Assembly (NCBI RefSeq): GCF_000620625.1
Contig: NZ_JIAW01000017.1
Coordinates: 62,001-126,000 of the forward strand
DNA from: Mycobacterium sp. URHB0044
GTDB lineage: Bacteria > Actinomycetota > Actinomycetes > Mycobacteriales > Mycobacteriaceae
Length of the DNA: 64,000 nucleotides
Reading direction: 5' to 3'
A model generated the notes under the pieces. It saw nothing but the letters and a program-made list of their open reading frames with translations. It was not told the DNA's origin and ran no database searches. Both the position numbers and the translations under genes were made by a program. This document shows positions 1 through 8,631 of this stretch, piece by piece (the first letter of the stretch is position 1; each line of letters opens with the position of its first letter).

Positions 1-1
1 G

Positions 2-613
2 GACTCCTGGCCGCCGAAGGGTTATGAGCCGCAACGCTTTCACCTCCAAGCCGGTGGAGCGCTGGCCGCCGGTGCACCCGCCGACTCGGAGCCCGACCGC
101 TATCGCTACGACCCCGCCGATCCGACGCCCGCGGCCGGGGGAGTGGTCATGCGCTTCCGCGGCGGCGGTCGGGTCGACAACACGGCGCTCGAAGCCCGCC
201 CCGACGTGCTCACCTACACCACCGCCGTCCTCGACCGCGATGTCGAAGTCATCGGCGACGTCAGCGCCGAGATCTGGTTCCGCTCCAGCCTGCCGTACGC
301 GGACGTGTTCGTCCGGCTCTGCGACGTCGACCCGGAAGGCCGCTCCTTCAACGTCTGCGACGGCCTGGTCAGCCTCACCGGTGCCAACGAAATCTCCTGC
401 GCCACCGTGACGTTGTGGTCGACCGCGCATCGGTTCAAACGCGGCCACCATATCCGCATCCAAGTCTCCAGCGGGGCCTTTCCGCGCTTCGCGCGCAACC
501 ACGGCACCGGCGAATCGCATGCCACCGCAACGACTTTGAAGGCCGCCGACCAAACGGTGTTTCACGACCCCGATCGCCCGTCGGCCATCATCCTGCCGAC
601 CCTGCAGAGTTAG
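2..613 (+). CDS. CocE/NonD family hydrolase, C-terminal part (5' truncated)
   Basis: The frame is open from the window edge to the TAG at 611-613, so the start lies outside. The visible ~203 residues match the C-terminal beta-sandwich domain of CocE/NonD (X-Pro dipeptidyl-peptidase-like) serine hydrolases. Markers are a DVEVIGDVSAEIWFRSS strand pair, DVFVRLCDVDPEGRSFNVCDG, and GHHIRIQVSSGAFPRFARN near the end. These enzymes cleave esters or acyl-peptides with a catalytic triad in the upstream alpha/beta domain, which is not visible here. The family is clear; the substrate cannot be predicted. It is followed after 60 bp by a same-strand gene with its own ribosome binding site, so co-transcription is possible but not required. 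Confidence 0.85.
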   Translation, partial: DSWPPKGYEPQRFHLQAGGALAAGAPADSEPDRYRYDPADPTPAAGGVVMRFRGGGRVDNTALEARPDVLTYTTAVLDRDVEVIGDVSAEIWFRSSLPYADVFVRLCDVDPEGRSFNVCDGLVSLTGANEISCATVTLWSTAHRFKRGHHIRIQVSSGAFPRFARNHGTGESHATATTLKAADQTVFHDPDRPSAIILPTLQS

Positions 614-673
614 CCGTTACCGGTGCACGTCCGCGGAGGACTAGGGTGATGCCCCAAGGATTCCGGAGGGCAC

Positions 674-1837
674 GTGTCTCAACTCAAACTCGGTGTGATC
701 GGGCGGACCGGCAAGGAAAACGAACGCCGGGTGCCGATCCACCCGCACCATCTCGACCGCATCGACGCCGACCTGCTCGGCAGCATCTACTTCGAACGTG
801 GATACGGCGATGACTTCGGCGTCTCCGACGCACAGCTGGCAGAGCTGGCGGCGGGGGTGCGATCCCGCGAGGAGTTGATCGCCGAGTGCGACGTCATCCT
901 GCTGATCAAGCCCGACGCTCGCGATCTCGCCGAACTGCGCGTCGGTCAAGCCCTGTGGGGATGGCCGCACTGCGTGCAGGACCGCGAGTTGACGCAACAG
1001 GCCATCGACCGTCGACAGACCCTGATCGCGTTCGAGGCGATGAACCTGTGGGGCGACGACGGCGCGTTCAAACTGCATGTGTTCCACAAGAACAACGAGA
1101 TGGCCGGCTACTGCTCGGTGCTGCACGCCTTCCAGATCGTCGGGTTGACGGGCATGTACGGTCGCCGGCTGCGGGCCGCCGTCATCGGCTTCGGCGCCAC
1201 CGCCCGCGGCGCCGTCACCGCACTGGGCGCACATGGGGTGCACGACGTCGACATCCTCACCAATCGCGGTGTGACCGAGGTGGCCTCACCGATCCACTCG
1301 GCCGAGATCTTCCAGTTCGAGCACGACGTCGACCCGGCGGGTGGGCCGACGGAGAGCTTCGCGCTGACTCCCGACGGCAGGGTGCCGCTGGCGGGGTACC
1401 TGGCCGAGCACGACGTCGTCGTCAACTGCGTGTTGCAGGACACCAACGCGCCATTGACCTTCCTGGACGAAGGCGACCTCGCCGCGTTCCCCTCGGGCAG
1501 CCTCATCATCGACGTATCTTGCGATGAGGCAATGGGTTTCAGCTGGGCGCATCCCACCACGTTCGAGCAGCCGACGTTCGAAGTCGGCACCAACAACATC
1601 ACCTACTACGCGGTCGACCACAGCCCGTCCTATCTGTGGGACTCCGCGAGCTGGGAGATCAGCGAGGCGCTGCTGCCCTACCTACGCACCGTCCTCGACG
1701 GGCGCGAGGCATGGGAGGCGGATCAGACGGTGCGCCGAGCCATCGAAATCCTGGACGGGAACATCCAGAATCCCGACATCTTGTCGTTCCAGGACCGCGT
1801 GCCCGACTACCCACATGCCGGTACCGATACTCGCTGA
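674..1837 (+). CDS. N5-(carboxyethyl)ornithine synthase-like / alanine dehydrogenase-PNT family NAD(P)-dependent enzyme
   Basis: 387 residues. The GTG start at 674 is preceded by GGAGG at 664-668. The N-terminal domain (about residues 5-135) has the alanine dehydrogenase/transhydrogenase layout: KLGVIGRTGKENERRVPIHP at the N-terminus and VILLIKPD near residue 75. A Rossmann segment AAVIGFGATARGAV lies near residue 170. The length and the short C-terminal domain fit the N5-(carboxyethyl)ornithine synthase branch (NADPH-dependent reductive condensation of ornithine with pyruvate) better than true alanine dehydrogenase, but the substrate is an inference from family resemblance. The product should be cytosolic. 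No partner genes for amino-acid metabolism are adjacent. Confidence 0.75.
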   Translation: MSQLKLGVIGRTGKENERRVPIHPHHLDRIDADLLGSIYFERGYGDDFGVSDAQLAELAAGVRSREELIAECDVILLIKPDARDLAELRVGQALWGWPHCVQDRELTQQAIDRRQTLIAFEAMNLWGDDGAFKLHVFHKNNEMAGYCSVLHAFQIVGLTGMYGRRLRAAVIGFGATARGAVTALGAHGVHDVDILTNRGVTEVASPIHSAEIFQFEHDVDPAGGPTESFALTPDGRVPLAGYLAEHDVVVNCVLQDTNAPLTFLDEGDLAAFPSGSLIIDVSCDEAMGFSWAHPTTFEQPTFEVGTNNITYYAVDHSPSYLWDSASWEISEALLPYLRTVLDGREAWEADQTVRRAIEILDGNIQNPDILSFQDRVPDYPHAGTDTR

Positions 1838-1914
1838 CGGGGGAGGGCGTAACGTCATCCGCATCGAGCAGCTCGACTTACGAGCCAACATGCTCGACTA
1901 AAAAGGATAATTCG

Positions 1915-2073
1915 ATGGCTTCGTCCAAACTGCTCCGTTCGCCCTACGACCAACGCGTCGATCTCGTCAAGGACACCATCAAGGATCACTCCAAGCTTGG
2001 TGACGACGCTGCCGAGAAGCTGGCCGTGCACGTCCTGCACGCACTGAACTCGATTCCCGAGAAGGTGCGCTGA
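1915..2073 (+). CDS. Small conserved mycobacterial protein (DUF6307-like)
   Basis: 52 residues from ATG 1915, preceded by AAAAGGA about 10 bases upstream, ending at TGA 2071-2073. The protein is soluble and helical, with a core reading SPYDQRVDLVKDTIKDHSKL, then an alanine-rich helix, then NSIPEKVR at the C-terminus. It has no signal peptide, membrane segment or cysteine. I recognise this short pattern as a mycobacterial conserved hypothetical, probably DUF6307, whose function is unknown. It lies 77 bp after the previous gene, so it may be the last gene of that transcript. Confidence 0.65.
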   Translation: MASSKLLRSPYDQRVDLVKDTIKDHSKLGDDAAEKLAVHVLHALNSIPEKVR

Positions 2074-2133
2074 GCTTCAGCTCAACGGAATTGCCGCACT
2101 ACTGACGGCACGGCACCCCGGATTCGACTCCCG

Positions 2134-2316
2134 TTAGGGCGTTGCGTCTGGGGTGTCGTTGCCGCTGGCGGCCGTCGGTAGCGGTTTGCGTTGGACGTGC
2201 TCGCCGATCACCTCGTCGCACTCCTTGCAGGTGTTGACGTACCGCAGCACCAGGTGCCCGTCGTCGACGCCGACCATCTCCTCGCGAGAAGTGGAGAACT
2301 GATGGTCACAGGGCAT
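2134..2316 (-). CDS. Small putative zinc-binding protein
   Basis: 60 residues on the minus strand. The ATG at 2316 is chosen because AAAGGGG sits a few bases upstream; a longer open frame exists but lacks a ribosome binding site. The protein begins MPCDHQF and later has CKECDE, so a Cys-x-His pair near residues 3-5 and a Cys-x-x-Cys pair at about 30-33 could together bind one metal ion. The last 20 residues are Pro/Ala/Thr-rich and probably disordered. There is no signal peptide. The function is unknown; a small cytosolic zinc-ribbon protein is the simplest description. Confidence 0.6.
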   Translation of the reverse strand: MPCDHQFSTSREEMVGVDDGHLVLRYVNTCKECDEVIGEHVQRKPLPTAASGNDTPDATP

Positions 2317-2383
2317 GTCCCCTTTGTACCCGTTTCGCCAGGTCGCCGGTGGCGTTCCCGTCAATTTTGTCGCTGACCAGGCA

Positions 2384-2851
2384 TTAGCCGGCTTCGGCGA
2401 CCTTCTTGATCGCCGCCAGAGTCTGCGGGATGCCCTGGCGCGCCGCCTCGGTGCGGTTCACGACTTCTGCGTCGGCCTTGTCGCCGTACCGCTCCCGGAA
2501 TCCGGCGAGTCCGGCCGGCAGGAACGTCCAGGATTCGGTGAGGCGGGTGCCTCCGTCGACGGGCTCGAACGTGTAGCCCCAGCGCACCCAGCCGTTGTTC
2601 ACCTCCCACGCGAATTCGCGGCCGGGTTCGGCCGCGACCACCTGGCTACGGGATTCCCAGGTTCGCTCCGGGAGCTCGTTGCGGCCGGTGAACCAGGCGC
2701 CGACGCGCGGGCCGTCGCCGTCGTCCCACCAGCATGCGCGGCACACCGGGCTCCACTCGCCCGTCCTGGTGACGTCCGAGACCATCGCGTAGAGCTGCTC
2801 CGGCGTGGCCGAGACGAGGATCGAATCCGAGAACTCCAGAGGGGCAGTCAC
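2384..2851 (-). CDS. SRPBCC (polyketide cyclase/START-like) family protein
   Basis: About 155 residues. The GTG at 2851 (protein beginning VTAPLEFSDSILV) is chosen because the fold starts there; the frame stays open upstream to an ATG at 2926. The SRPBCC helix-grip pattern is clear: an N-terminal strand FSDSILVSATPEQLYAMVSD, then TGEWSPVCRACWW, mid strands WESRSQVVAAEPGREFAWEV and YTFEPVDGGTRLTESW, and a long C-terminal helix. Such proteins bind hydrophobic ligands in a cavity and are often cyclases, hydratases or carriers. The ligand is unknown. It is followed by the zinc-binding small gene on the same strand. Confidence 0.8.
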   Translation of the reverse strand: MTAPLEFSDSILVSATPEQLYAMVSDVTRTGEWSPVCRACWWDDGDGPRVGAWFTGRNELPERTWESRSQVVAAEPGREFAWEVNNGWVRWGYTFEPVDGGTRLTESWTFLPAGLAGFRERYGDKADAEVVNRTEAARQGIPQTLAAIKKVAEAG

Positions 2852-3013
2852 GCTTCGGAGTATGCCAGCGGGCGTCGTCTCAAAGCGCAGGAGGGGCCGT
2901 CCATCATGCGGAAAGCTCACGTACACATCGAGTTAGCGTGACGGCCGACCGGTAGGCGGACGCCGTATGGCTGCGCGTCACCCGCCAGACGGGTGGTGCA
3001 TCGACACTGCGGC

Positions 3014-4561
3014 GTGTCTCGTGATCCGAGCAGGCGCACCGTGCTCAAGGGCGCCGTCGCGCTCGCCGCATTCTCCGTCACCGGCTTCTCCGGCGAGCAT
3101 CGCCGCAGCCAACTGCCGTCGGATCCGTTCACCCTCGGCGTGGCGTCCGGCGAGCCGACGCCCGACGGGGCGGTGCTCTGGACCCGACTGGCGCCCGATC
3201 CGCTGGCCGACGACGGCCTCGGCGGCATGCCGGACCGTGCCGTCGACGTGGAGTGGGAAGTGGCCGCCGACGAGGGCTTCACGCGCATCGAACGGCGCGG
3301 ATCGAGCACGGCGGTACCGGCGTCGGCCCACAGCGTGCACGTCGAGCTGGCCGGTCTGCGCCCCGGCGCCGACTACTTCTACCGGTTCCGCACCGCCGAT
3401 CACCTGTCGCCGGCGGGGCGCACCCGTACGGCGCCCGAACCGCGGTCGATGGCCGCGCTGACGATGTGCTTCGCGTCGTGCTCGCACTACGAGCAGGGTT
3501 GGTTCACCGCCTACCGCAGACTCGCCGAGGAACACCCGGATCTCGTTGTGCACCTTGGGGATTACCAGTACGAGTACGCCGCGGAGCAGAACACCGGCGT
3601 CCGCGTGCGGGATCACGTCGGACCTGAAACGGTGACGCTGGCCAACTACCGGCAGCGTTACGCGCAGTACAAGACCGACCCCGATCTGCAGGCGGCACAC
3701 GCCGTCGCGCCGTGGCTGGTGGTGTTCGACGACCACGAGGTGGCCAACAACTGGGCCGACGAGGTGCCGGACAAGCCCGAACCGGGCTTCCCCGCCCGGC
3801 GCGCGGCGGCGCTTCAGGCGTACTACGAGAACATGCCGCTGCGCCGGTCGGCCGCGCCGCGCGGCACCGACATGCAGTTGTACCGGCGCGTGCACTGGGG
3901 CGGGCTGGCGACGTTCCACATGCTCGACACCCGCCAGTACCGCACCGACCAACCGTGCGGTGACGAGTTCCGGTCGGACTGCGCCGAGCGCCACGCCCCG
4001 TCGGCCACCCTCACCGGTGGCGCGCAGGAACGCTGGCTGCTGGACGGCTTCGCGCGATCGCAGGCCCGCTGGGACGTGCTGGGTCAGCAGGTGTTCTTCT
4101 CCCAGGTGGACCTGACGCCGGGCCCTGGCCGTGGCTACAACCCCGACGCCTGGGACGGCTACACCGCCAACCGCGAGCGGATCGTCGCCGGGCTGGTCGG
4201 CTCGCCGGTCCGCAACGCGGTGGTGCTCACCGGCGACGTCCACTCGCATTGGGCAGCCGAGGTGCGCGAGCGCGTCGACGATCCGTCGTCGCGGATGCTG
4301 GCGACCGAGTTGGTCACCACGTCGATCACCTCGGGAGGGGACGGATCCGATTCGCGCGACGACGTCGACGCCGTGCTGCCGGAGAACCCGCACATCCGGT
4401 ACTTCAGCAACCGCCGCGGCTACGTCCGAACGCGCATCACGGCTGACGCGTTGCAAGCCGACTTCAAGGTCCTGCCGTTCGTCTCACGCCCGGACGCGCC
4501 GGCGATCACCGGCGCCTCGTTCGTGATCGCCGATCGCGAGCCGGCGCTGCGATCGGTGTGA
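3014..4561 (+). CDS. Tat-exported PhoD-like alkaline phosphatase D family phosphodiesterase
   Basis: About 515 residues. GTG 3014 gives a typical Tat n-region SRDPSRRTVLKGA followed by a short hydrophobic stretch; the frame is open to GTG 2993, so the start is uncertain. The mature protein has the N-terminal Fn3-like PhoD domain (FTLGVASGEPTPDGAVLWTR) and then the metallophosphatase core: CFASCSHYEQGW, HLGDYQYEY, FDDHEVANNW and, near the C-terminus, LTGDVHSHWA. These supply the metal ligands of the PhoD family, which binds Fe(III)/Ca and hydrolyses phosphomono- or diesters outside the membrane. No Pho-box or partner gene was recognised. A hairpin follows the stop. Confidence 0.85.
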   Translation: MSRDPSRRTVLKGAVALAAFSVTGFSGEHRRSQLPSDPFTLGVASGEPTPDGAVLWTRLAPDPLADDGLGGMPDRAVDVEWEVAADEGFTRIERRGSSTAVPASAHSVHVELAGLRPGADYFYRFRTADHLSPAGRTRTAPEPRSMAALTMCFASCSHYEQGWFTAYRRLAEEHPDLVVHLGDYQYEYAAEQNTGVRVRDHVGPETVTLANYRQRYAQYKTDPDLQAAHAVAPWLVVFDDHEVANNWADEVPDKPEPGFPARRAAALQAYYENMPLRRSAAPRGTDMQLYRRVHWGGLATFHMLDTRQYRTDQPCGDEFRSDCAERHAPSATLTGGAQERWLLDGFARSQARWDVLGQQVFFSQVDLTPGPGRGYNPDAWDGYTANRERIVAGLVGSPVRNAVVLTGDVHSHWAAEVRERVDDPSSRMLATELVTTSITSGGDGSDSRDDVDAVLPENPHIRYFSNRRGYVRTRITADALQADFKVLPFVSRPDAPAITGASFVIADREPALRSV

Positions 4562-4584
4562 GCCCACTCACTCGATACGGGCGC

Positions 4585-4620
4585 CCGCCTGCGACATCGT
4601 GATGCGATCGGTGCAGGCGG
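4585..4620 (+). terminator. Hairpin downstream of the PhoD gene, putative terminator
   Basis: CCGCCTGC at 4585-4592 is complementary to GCAGGCGG at 4613-4620, giving an 8-bp perfect stem with a 20-base loop that can itself pair. There is no U-tract, which is common for mycobacterial terminators. It lies 24 bases after the phosphatase stop. Confidence 0.45.
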
Positions 4621-4722
4621 CGGATGGCTTTCCGTGCCGTCAACGTTCATTGTTTTAGCGTTCGACCATTCGCATGCGGCGGTAACCTCACACTTCAGGC
4701 AGTCAGATCAGGAGCATCTTCC

Positions 4723-5892
4723 ATGGACCTCGTACTCGGTCTATCGCTGACCTCGTCAGCGGTCCGCTGGGTGCTGGTCGAGGGCGCGGCGGGCGAGGGT
4801 GCGCCGATCGACCGCGGAGCGTTCGACGTCGCCGCGCTGGACGCCGACTTCCTGCTCGACCTCGTCCTCAACCACGACATCGTCGGCGAGAACGACATGC
4901 ACGCGATCGGCGTCACCTGGACCAGCGAGGGTGCGGTGGCCGCCGCAGCGGTGCTGGACGCCCTCGCCGACCGTGGCGTGCGGAACGTCGTCGTGGTCTC
5001 GGACACTGACGCCGCTGAGGCTCTCGCAAGCGGCATCGCGAACATCACCGACTACGACGACGTCGCGGTCTGCATCATCGAACCGGACGCCGCGCTGGTC
5101 GCGCTGGTGAACGCCTCCGGCGTGACGGTCGAGCGCATCGACCGGCCGATGGACAGGGCCGACGCGCTCGAGCTGACGAGCAGTGTGATCGCGATGCTCG
5201 CGGTCAATGACCGGCGGCCCGACGCGATCTTCGTGGTCGGTTCGGACGACGTCGACGTGATCGTGTCCTCGTTCGAAGCCATCTCCGAGGCGCCGGTCTT
5301 CTCCGCCGCCGAAGCCGACCTGGCCCTGGCGCGCGGTGCGGCGCTGGCGTCGGCGGGCGTGGTCAACAACCCGAACGCCGAGAGTGTCCTGCTGGGTCCG
5401 CGCGTGACGTCGAAGGTCGGCGTGTTGTCGGCCGTCCTCGGCGCCGCGGTGTTGACGTTCGTGGTTTCGCTGTCGGTCGCACTCGGTCTTCGGCTCAGCC
5501 CGGATTCGACGAGCGAGCAGCCAATGAACGTCAACGCCGGCGAATCGGCGCCCAATGCCGTTCCGGCGTCCGTCCCGCAGGCCGCTCCCTCGCCGCCACG
5601 CCGGGTGGCCGCGTCGCCGGCGGCTCCGTCGCCCGCAGCCCCGCCTCCCGCTCCGGAAGCGGTGCCGGAACTGGCCGAGACCATCAAGGTGGCCGCGCCA
5701 CCGGTGCCCGAGTACGTCCCACCCGCACCCGCCTACGTGCCTGCGCCCGCCTACGTTCCGCCGCCGCCGCCGGCGTACGTGCCGCCGCCACCCCCGGCGT
5801 ACGTCCCGCCGACCTACCAGGAACCGCGGCTTCGCGACCGCATCATCGAACGCATCCCGATCATCAACCGCTTCCACGAACCGGGGCGCTAA
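4723..5892 (+). CDS. DUF7159-like mycobacterial membrane protein with Pro-rich C-terminal tail
   Basis: 389 residues. ATG 4723 follows AGGAGC. Residues 1-225 form an actin-like/ASKHA-looking domain starting MDLVLGLSLTSSAVRWVLVEG, with alternating V-rich strands such as NVVVVSDTDAAEALASGI. One membrane segment follows (VLSAVLGAAVLTFVVSLSVALGL, about residues 230-255). The remaining ~130 residues are Pro/Ala-rich and end with repeated (P)AYVPP motifs and a short basic EPRLRDRIIERIPIINRF segment. The predicted topology is a cytosolic N-domain with a wall-spanning tail. The gene at 11823-13580 has the same plan, so these are paralogues. The function is unknown; the family is known mainly from mycobacteria. 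Confidence 0.75.
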   Translation: MDLVLGLSLTSSAVRWVLVEGAAGEGAPIDRGAFDVAALDADFLLDLVLNHDIVGENDMHAIGVTWTSEGAVAAAAVLDALADRGVRNVVVVSDTDAAEALASGIANITDYDDVAVCIIEPDAALVALVNASGVTVERIDRPMDRADALELTSSVIAMLAVNDRRPDAIFVVGSDDVDVIVSSFEAISEAPVFSAAEADLALARGAALASAGVVNNPNAESVLLGPRVTSKVGVLSAVLGAAVLTFVVSLSVALGLRLSPDSTSEQPMNVNAGESAPNAVPASVPQAAPSPPRRVAASPAAPSPAAPPPAPEAVPELAETIKVAAPPVPEYVPPAPAYVPAPAYVPPPPPAYVPPPPPAYVPPTYQEPRLRDRIIERIPIINRFHEPGR

Positions 5893-6051
5893 CCCCCGCC
5901 GCTGCCGTCCCCCGATCGGTGGACATGGGTTTCATCCTTCGTGGTGGCCGGCTGGTGGACATACATCTCCTGACGAGTGCGACATAGTTATCTCATCGCC
6001 GGAAAACACCGGCAGAGAAAGCCAAAAGCGCACTCACGCAAGGAGATTCAC

Positions 6052-6273
6052 ATGAGCACCATCGCCCGCCGGGTCGCCGCCACCGCCGCCCTGTTCGCCG
6101 CCCCCGCCCTGATCGCCCTCGGTACCGCCACCATGAGCCACGCCGACTCCACCGTCACCCAGCACGGCACCTCGATCAGCACCAGCCCCGTGCACCACGA
6201 CGCCTTCCCCCACCAGGCCAACACCCCCAAGCCCGGCACCCCCGAACACCACCGCCACCAGAACGCCCGCTAA
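6052..6273 (+). CDS. Small histidine-rich secreted peptide, copy A
   Basis: 73 residues. ATG 6052 follows AAGGAGATTCAC, an excellent ribosome binding site. The N-terminus is a Sec signal peptide (basic STIARR, then an Ala/Leu-rich core) with likely cleavage after MSHA, giving a mature peptide of about 42 residues that starts near DSTVTQHG. The mature part is rich in His (HH at 137-142 bp intervals and EHHRHQNAR at the end), Pro and Thr, with no Cys. It could bind transition metals, but that is inference from composition only. The copy at 8632-8853 differs by a few residues, chiefly at the C-terminus. A strong hairpin terminator follows, so it is probably monocistronic. Confidence 0.8.
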   Translation: MSTIARRVAATAALFAAPALIALGTATMSHADSTVTQHGTSISTSPVHHDAFPHQANTPKPGTPEHHRHQNAR

Positions 6274-6289
6274 GCCCCACGAACGCACC

Positions 6290-6320
6290 AGAGCCCGGAT
6301 GCATCACGCATCCGGGCTCT
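6290..6320 (+). terminator. Strong hairpin terminator of peptide gene A
   Basis: AGAGCCCGGATGC (6290-6302), loop ATCAC, then GCATCCGGGCTCT (6308-6320): a 13-bp perfect stem 17 bases after the stop codon, without a long T-run. Confidence 0.75.
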
Positions 6321-6341
6321 CGGTGTATTCGGCGGTCTGGG

Positions 6342-6476
6342 TCAGCGTTTCTTGGGATGCAGCACGATCTCGGTTTGCGACGTGTGATCGGACTTCGCGC
6401 GCTTGTCGGCGCGTTTCTCCTTCAGCGACTTTCCGGCCTTCTTCGTCATACCTTGGCGTGGCGATTTATCAGACAT
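6342..6476 (-). CDS. Very small basic protein (44 aa)
   Basis: The minus strand reads from ATG at 6476 to TGA at 6342-6344: 44 residues beginning MSDKSPRQGMTKKAGKSLKE, continuing with KRADKRAKSD and ending HPKKR. AAAGGGG lies about 9 bases upstream of the ATG, an ideal spacing. More than a third of the residues are Lys or Arg, and the protein should be a charged helix with no hydrophobic core, perhaps nucleic-acid or ribosome associated. I recall similar Lys-rich ~45-residue proteins in actinobacteria but cannot name a family. It is convergent with the peptide gene, and the terminator hairpin lies between them. Confidence 0.65.
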   Translation of the reverse strand: MSDKSPRQGMTKKAGKSLKEKRADKRAKSDHTSQTEIVLHPKKR

Positions 6477-6820
6477 TGGCTGCCCCTTTGAAGTGGGGGC
6501 CTGGCTGGTCCCGGTCTTCGGACTCTACGCCGCGTGGGCGGCGCTGTCTTTCGGCCGCGGGCTCTCGTCGAACCGGTGCCGAGGCGGATTTCGCGCGGTC
6601 CGAAATGGCCCCCGAAATCGATGAGTTTCGGCCGATTCCGACGACCGATTCGGCGGTCCTGAGCCACGTGCGGCCGCGTCGCACGGGGTCGAAGGTGTAT
6701 GGTCAGAGGGGTTGGGCAACCGACCAGTCCGGGATGAATCAGCCGATTTTCCGCTGATCCTTACGAGCAACCGCTCAAGCCGGGCACTTTTTGTGACAAT
6801 CGCACGGTCGGAAATCCATT
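6477..6820. other. Intergenic, no supported gene
   Basis: 344 bases between the start of the 44-aa gene and the glycosyltransferase. The last ~110 bases are more AT-rich than the surroundings, as expected for promoter DNA. No convincing reading frame, repeat or hairpin was found. Confidence 0.5.
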
Positions 6821-7996
6821 TTGACTGCTTTATCTCTTGGTCGTTCTTTTGGCAACGGGAATGCTTTGCTATCGAATTCTGCGTCACCGAGTTTCGGTGT
6901 CCTCACCACGTACACGCCCACGATGTGCGGGCGGGCGATGTTCAGCGCCGCCCTGTGCGGTGGGCTGACCGCCAATGGCGCCGACGTCGGCATCGTCCGG
7001 ATCGCCGACGGACAAGCGGCCACCGATTCCCGCGTCGTCGGCGAGTTGGTCAATGGGTCGACGGCGTCTGTCGCGGCCTCCGCTGACCTGCTGAGCCAGT
7101 ACGACGTCGCGGTGATCCAACACGACTTCGACATCTACGGCGGCACCGACGGCGACGAGGTGCTTGCCGTCATGCGCGCCCTGAGCGTGCCGTCGATCGT
7201 GGTCGCTCACACCATCCCGCTCGATCCGACACCGCACCAGCGATCGGTCCTCGAAGCGGTCACCGCACTGGCCGACCGGGTGGTCGTCATGTCGGAGGCG
7301 GCCAGCGCGCGCCTCCTCGAGGGTTACGCCGTCGACCGCCAGAAGGTCAGCACCATCACCCACGGCGCCATCCCGATGGGCGCATCGTCGAAGCGCGGCG
7401 GCAGACCGACCATCTTGACGTGGGGATTCCTCGGACCCGGCAAGGGTGTGGAGCGCGTGATCGACGCGATGGGCTCGCTGCACGAGCTGCGTGGCCGGCC
7501 GCAATACGTCGTCGCAGGCCGAACGCATCCCCGGGTGCTGGCCGCCGAGGGCGAGTCCTACCGCGAAGCGCGCATCGAACAGGCGAGGGCCAACGGCCTG
7601 GCGACTTCGGTGACCTTCGACGGCAACTACCGCAGTGCGGCGGCGTTGTCCTCCTTGATTCAGTCCTGCGCGGTGATCGTGCTGCCGTACGACTCGACCG
7701 ATCAGGTGACGTCCGGAGTGCTCGTCAGTGCCGTCGCGAGCGGCCGGCCCGTCGTCGCGACCGCGTTCCCGCACGCCATCGAACTGCTCGGCACCGGCGC
7801 AGGCATCATCGTCGACCACGACGATCCCGATGCCATGGCCACGGCGCTGCGCCGGGTGCTGTGCGATCCGCGCCTCGCGGGTTCCATGGCGGCCGAGGGC
7901 AGACGATTGGCCCCGACGCTGGCCTGGACCTCGATCGCCGACTCCTACGTGACTCTGGCCCAACGACTGGTGCGCGAGCGTCGAGCGTTCGTATGA
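6821..7996 (+). CDS. GT4-type glycosyltransferase (GT-B fold)
   Basis: About 391 residues. The start is uncertain: TTG 6821 is the earliest candidate, and the conserved FGVLTTYTPTMCGRAMFSAA strand-loop shows translation must begin upstream of the first internal Met. The N-terminal donor-independent domain (residues ~30-180) includes DVAVIQHDFDIYGG and VVAHTIPLDPTP. The C-terminal Rossmann domain has LTWGFLGPGKGVERVI and PQYVVAGRTHP, then DSTDQVTSGVLVSAVASGRPVVATAFPHAIELL, the sugar-nucleotide binding E/S-rich region of family 4 transferases. It probably uses a GDP- or UDP-sugar on the cytosolic side. Acceptor unknown; no neighbouring polysaccharide genes are present. Confidence 0.8.
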   Translation: MTALSLGRSFGNGNALLSNSASPSFGVLTTYTPTMCGRAMFSAALCGGLTANGADVGIVRIADGQAATDSRVVGELVNGSTASVAASADLLSQYDVAVIQHDFDIYGGTDGDEVLAVMRALSVPSIVVAHTIPLDPTPHQRSVLEAVTALADRVVVMSEAASARLLEGYAVDRQKVSTITHGAIPMGASSKRGGRPTILTWGFLGPGKGVERVIDAMGSLHELRGRPQYVVAGRTHPRVLAAEGESYREARIEQARANGLATSVTFDGNYRSAAALSSLIQSCAVIVLPYDSTDQVTSGVLVSAVASGRPVVATAFPHAIELLGTGAGIIVDHDDPDAMATALRRVLCDPRLAGSMAAEGRRLAPTLAWTSIADSYVTLAQRLVRERRAFV

Positions 7997-8085
7997 CCCC
8001 GGCGGGTGCGCTGCACTTCCGCCGTCCCGCAAGAACTTTGGGCTAAGCGGCGCTGCTCCGCCGGTCGGGCCCTAGGCTGCGGACC

Positions 8086-8478
8086 ATGTCTATCGATCGC
8101 GCCGCGCTCGCCGCGGGCACCATCCGTCTGGCCTCCGGTATCTCCTTCCTCGTCGATCCTGCCCGCGCAGACCGGCTCTGGGGCACCCAGCAGGAGGCGG
8201 CGGGGCAGACCAAGCTGCTGCTGCACTCGATGGGCTACCGCGACGCGCTGATCGGCGGCCTGCTGGTCACCGCGGGACTGCGCGGCCGCAACACCCGCGG
8301 ATGGTTCCTCGCCTCCGGCGGGGCCGACGCGGCCGATCTGTTGGGCGGGCTTCGGGTGCATCCGGACTTGACGCGCTCGCAGCAGCTGATCGGTCTCGGT
8401 GGCGCGGTCGTCGGCATCGGCGTCGGGCTGTGGGGTGCGACGCGGCGACGGCCGCGAAAGGCCGAAGCCGCGGCCTAG
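8086..8478 (+). CDS. Small integral membrane protein, conserved hypothetical
   Basis: 130 residues from ATG 8086. It shows about three hydrophobic segments: near residues 8-25 (AAGTIRLASGISFLV), 50-65 (RDALIGGLLVTAGL) and 100-120 (LIGLGGAVVGIGVGLWG), ending in a basic RRRPRKAEAAA tail that would be cytosolic. It resembles small DUF4267-like or related actinobacterial membrane proteins, but I cannot assign a family firmly. It stands alone between the glycosyltransferase and the second peptide copy. Confidence 0.65.
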   Translation: MSIDRAALAAGTIRLASGISFLVDPARADRLWGTQQEAAGQTKLLLHSMGYRDALIGGLLVTAGLRGRNTRGWFLASGGADAADLLGGLRVHPDLTRSQQLIGLGGAVVGIGVGLWGATRRRPRKAEAAA

Positions 8479-8631
8479 GCCCCGGTGTCCTCCGATCGGG
8501 GGACACGGGTTTCATCCTGTGGTGCGGCCGGCTGGTGGACATACATCTCCTGACGAGTGCGACATAGTTATCTCATCGCCGGAAAACACCGGCAGAGAAA
8601 GCCAAAAGCACACTCACCCAAGGAGATTCAC

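Larger units (their letters stand above)
5912..6320. repeat. Copy A of a ~400 bp direct duplication carrying a His-rich secreted peptide gene
   Basis: This block and 8492-8898 are nearly identical with a constant offset of 2580 bases, from a CCGATCGG start through the promoter region, the whole peptide gene and its terminator hairpin. Only scattered substitutions and a 2-base length difference in the hairpin loop distinguish them. No insertion-sequence ends or target-site duplication were recognised. Confidence 0.9.
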
